Source: Symbiodinium natans
Lineage: Eukaryota > Sar > Dinophyceae > Suessiales > Symbiodiniaceae
Direction of reading: 5' to 3'
NCBI GenBank assembly: GCA_905221605.1
Contig: CAJNDS010001557.1
Location: 588,501 to 652,500 of the forward strand
DNA length: 64,000 nucleotides
Every line of letters begins with the position of its first letter. Within the stretch, counting starts at the first letter, position 1. The position numbers and the translations under genes are program-made. A model generated the notes under the pieces. It did no database searches and was not told where the DNA came from. It worked only from the letters and a program-made list of their open reading frames with translations. Positions 63,216-64,000 of this stretch are shown piece after piece.

Positions 63216-63950
63216 CCCTTGCCTGGGACTGCCCCCCCTCTCTCTGGAATCCCTGAAACCCCCAACAAACTCTCCGGGGCCTCCCAGGGCCTAGGGCCTC
63301 CAAGGCGTCTCTCACGCCACACGTGCGTCACGCGCGCTGGGCCCCCTAGCCCGGCATCACGCACGGCACGCGCGGCACGCGTCTTCTCGATCCAGGCGTG
63401 ACGCGCGTGATGCGTGCGACGCTTGTGACGCATGTGACGCTTGTCACAGCTTGTCACGCGTTCATGTGTCCACGCGTGCCGCAGGTGATGTGCGTGACGG
63501 TGGATAAAGTGGGATTTTCATACTTTTCTTCGTGTTTCTGCCCGACAAAAGCGGGGTGACTGCGCTAAGGTCCCATCCTTTCTGTGTGACACAACACGTG
63601 TGAGTCGCTGGTCGTGGCCGCCTTCTGCTTCTGCTGGCTGAAGAAAGGTTCACACGGTAGTGCAACCGGCTCCCTGAAGCATCCTGCCTACGCCTCCCAT
63701 GGCGCTTGGCTGCTAACCTTAATCTTTCGGACTCACGCGGTCAGGGAAATACCCTGAAAGCATTTGAGTTGAGGCGTAAACCGTAAAGAGGTTTGGGTGG
63801 CTTTTGCCGCCTTAGACGGCGCGGGCTGGGAGAACAGTGCTAGTTGGCCCTTCAAAAAATCAGCCATAGCTGCTCTTCGCATGTCAATTACGAGCATTTC
63901 GAGGCTCGTCCGCATCCCAACCTTCACAGCTTCTGCGCCATAGTGCAGCA
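63216..63950. other. Unassigned sequence with CGTGACGC-type repeats
   Basis: GTGACGC, GCGTGATG and CACGCGTG variants recur at 63320-63500, giving a short-period CpG-rich tract. The remainder to the final CCCTAAA array (63955 on) has only short open frames. Confidence 0.4.
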
Positions 63951-64000
63951 GAACCCCAAAACCCTAAACCCTAAACCCTAACCCCTAAACCCTGGAACCT

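Overview
The window looks like nuclear DNA of a dinoflagellate, possibly from the Symbiodiniaceae/Suessiales lineage (inference). The evidence is: hundreds of short plant/alveolate-type telomere heptamers (TTTAGGG/CCCTAAA) scattered through the interior; very short exons in long introns; GC as well as GT splice donors with a G after many AG acceptors; and a tyrosine-recombinase retroelement carrying a cytosine methyltransferase-like domain. There is no operon structure and no bacterial signal. A chromerid or another alveolate is the main alternative.

The central observation is that the heptamer arrays are not random. Short unique coding pieces of about 40-120 nt tend to have CCCTAAA arrays on their left and TTTAGGG arrays on their right. 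Introns therefore usually open with GTTTAGGG, where the heptamer supplies the GT donor, and close with CCCTAAA arrays followed by an AG. Reading these pieces as exons and checking phase gives long in-frame products.

Region by region: 1.3-10.9 kb holds candidate exons, including a phase-consistent run at 2.59-3.36 kb and a possible kinase N-lobe at 8.8-9.8 kb, among satellites and foldback elements. At 11.0-12.6 kb there is a frameshifted minus-strand gene that resembles the RNA 2'-phosphotransferase fold plus a zinc finger. At 13.9-15.3 and 16.9-24.4 kb there are further plus-strand exon series; the first has a membrane segment. At 24.4-26.3 kb lie AT-rich palindromic modules and minisatellites. 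At 26.9-32.8 kb is a mobile-element-like locus with a KDZ-type DDE transposase and a DUF3987-like ATPase-type gene, flanked by GCCCGTAG minisatellites. At 34.4-40.2 kb is a 2.9-kb tandem duplication, and at 40.9-42.5 kb there are CT/GA/GAA tracts.

From 43.2 to about 62.1 kb a tyrosine-kinase-like (TKL) protein kinase gene can be assembled from about 15 exons: glycine loop, VAVK, the alpha-C region, hinge, HGDLKPGN, DFG, APE and DIWSLG. One of its introns (48041-55810) holds a complete 6.85-kb Ngaro/DIRS-like retroelement with split direct repeats (A1 - ORFs - B1 A2 B2). The element sits inside a small inverted-repeat element at an ATGT core. It has five tightly packed ORFs: a small hydrophobic ORF, a second small ORF, a Gag-like ORF, a polymerase ORF, and a tyrosine recombinase. 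In the polymerase, a C5-methyltransferase-like domain lies between the two halves of the RNase H domain.

No tRNA, rRNA or CRISPR array was recognised. Many exon ends are inferred from splice-site and phase logic only and need transcript support.
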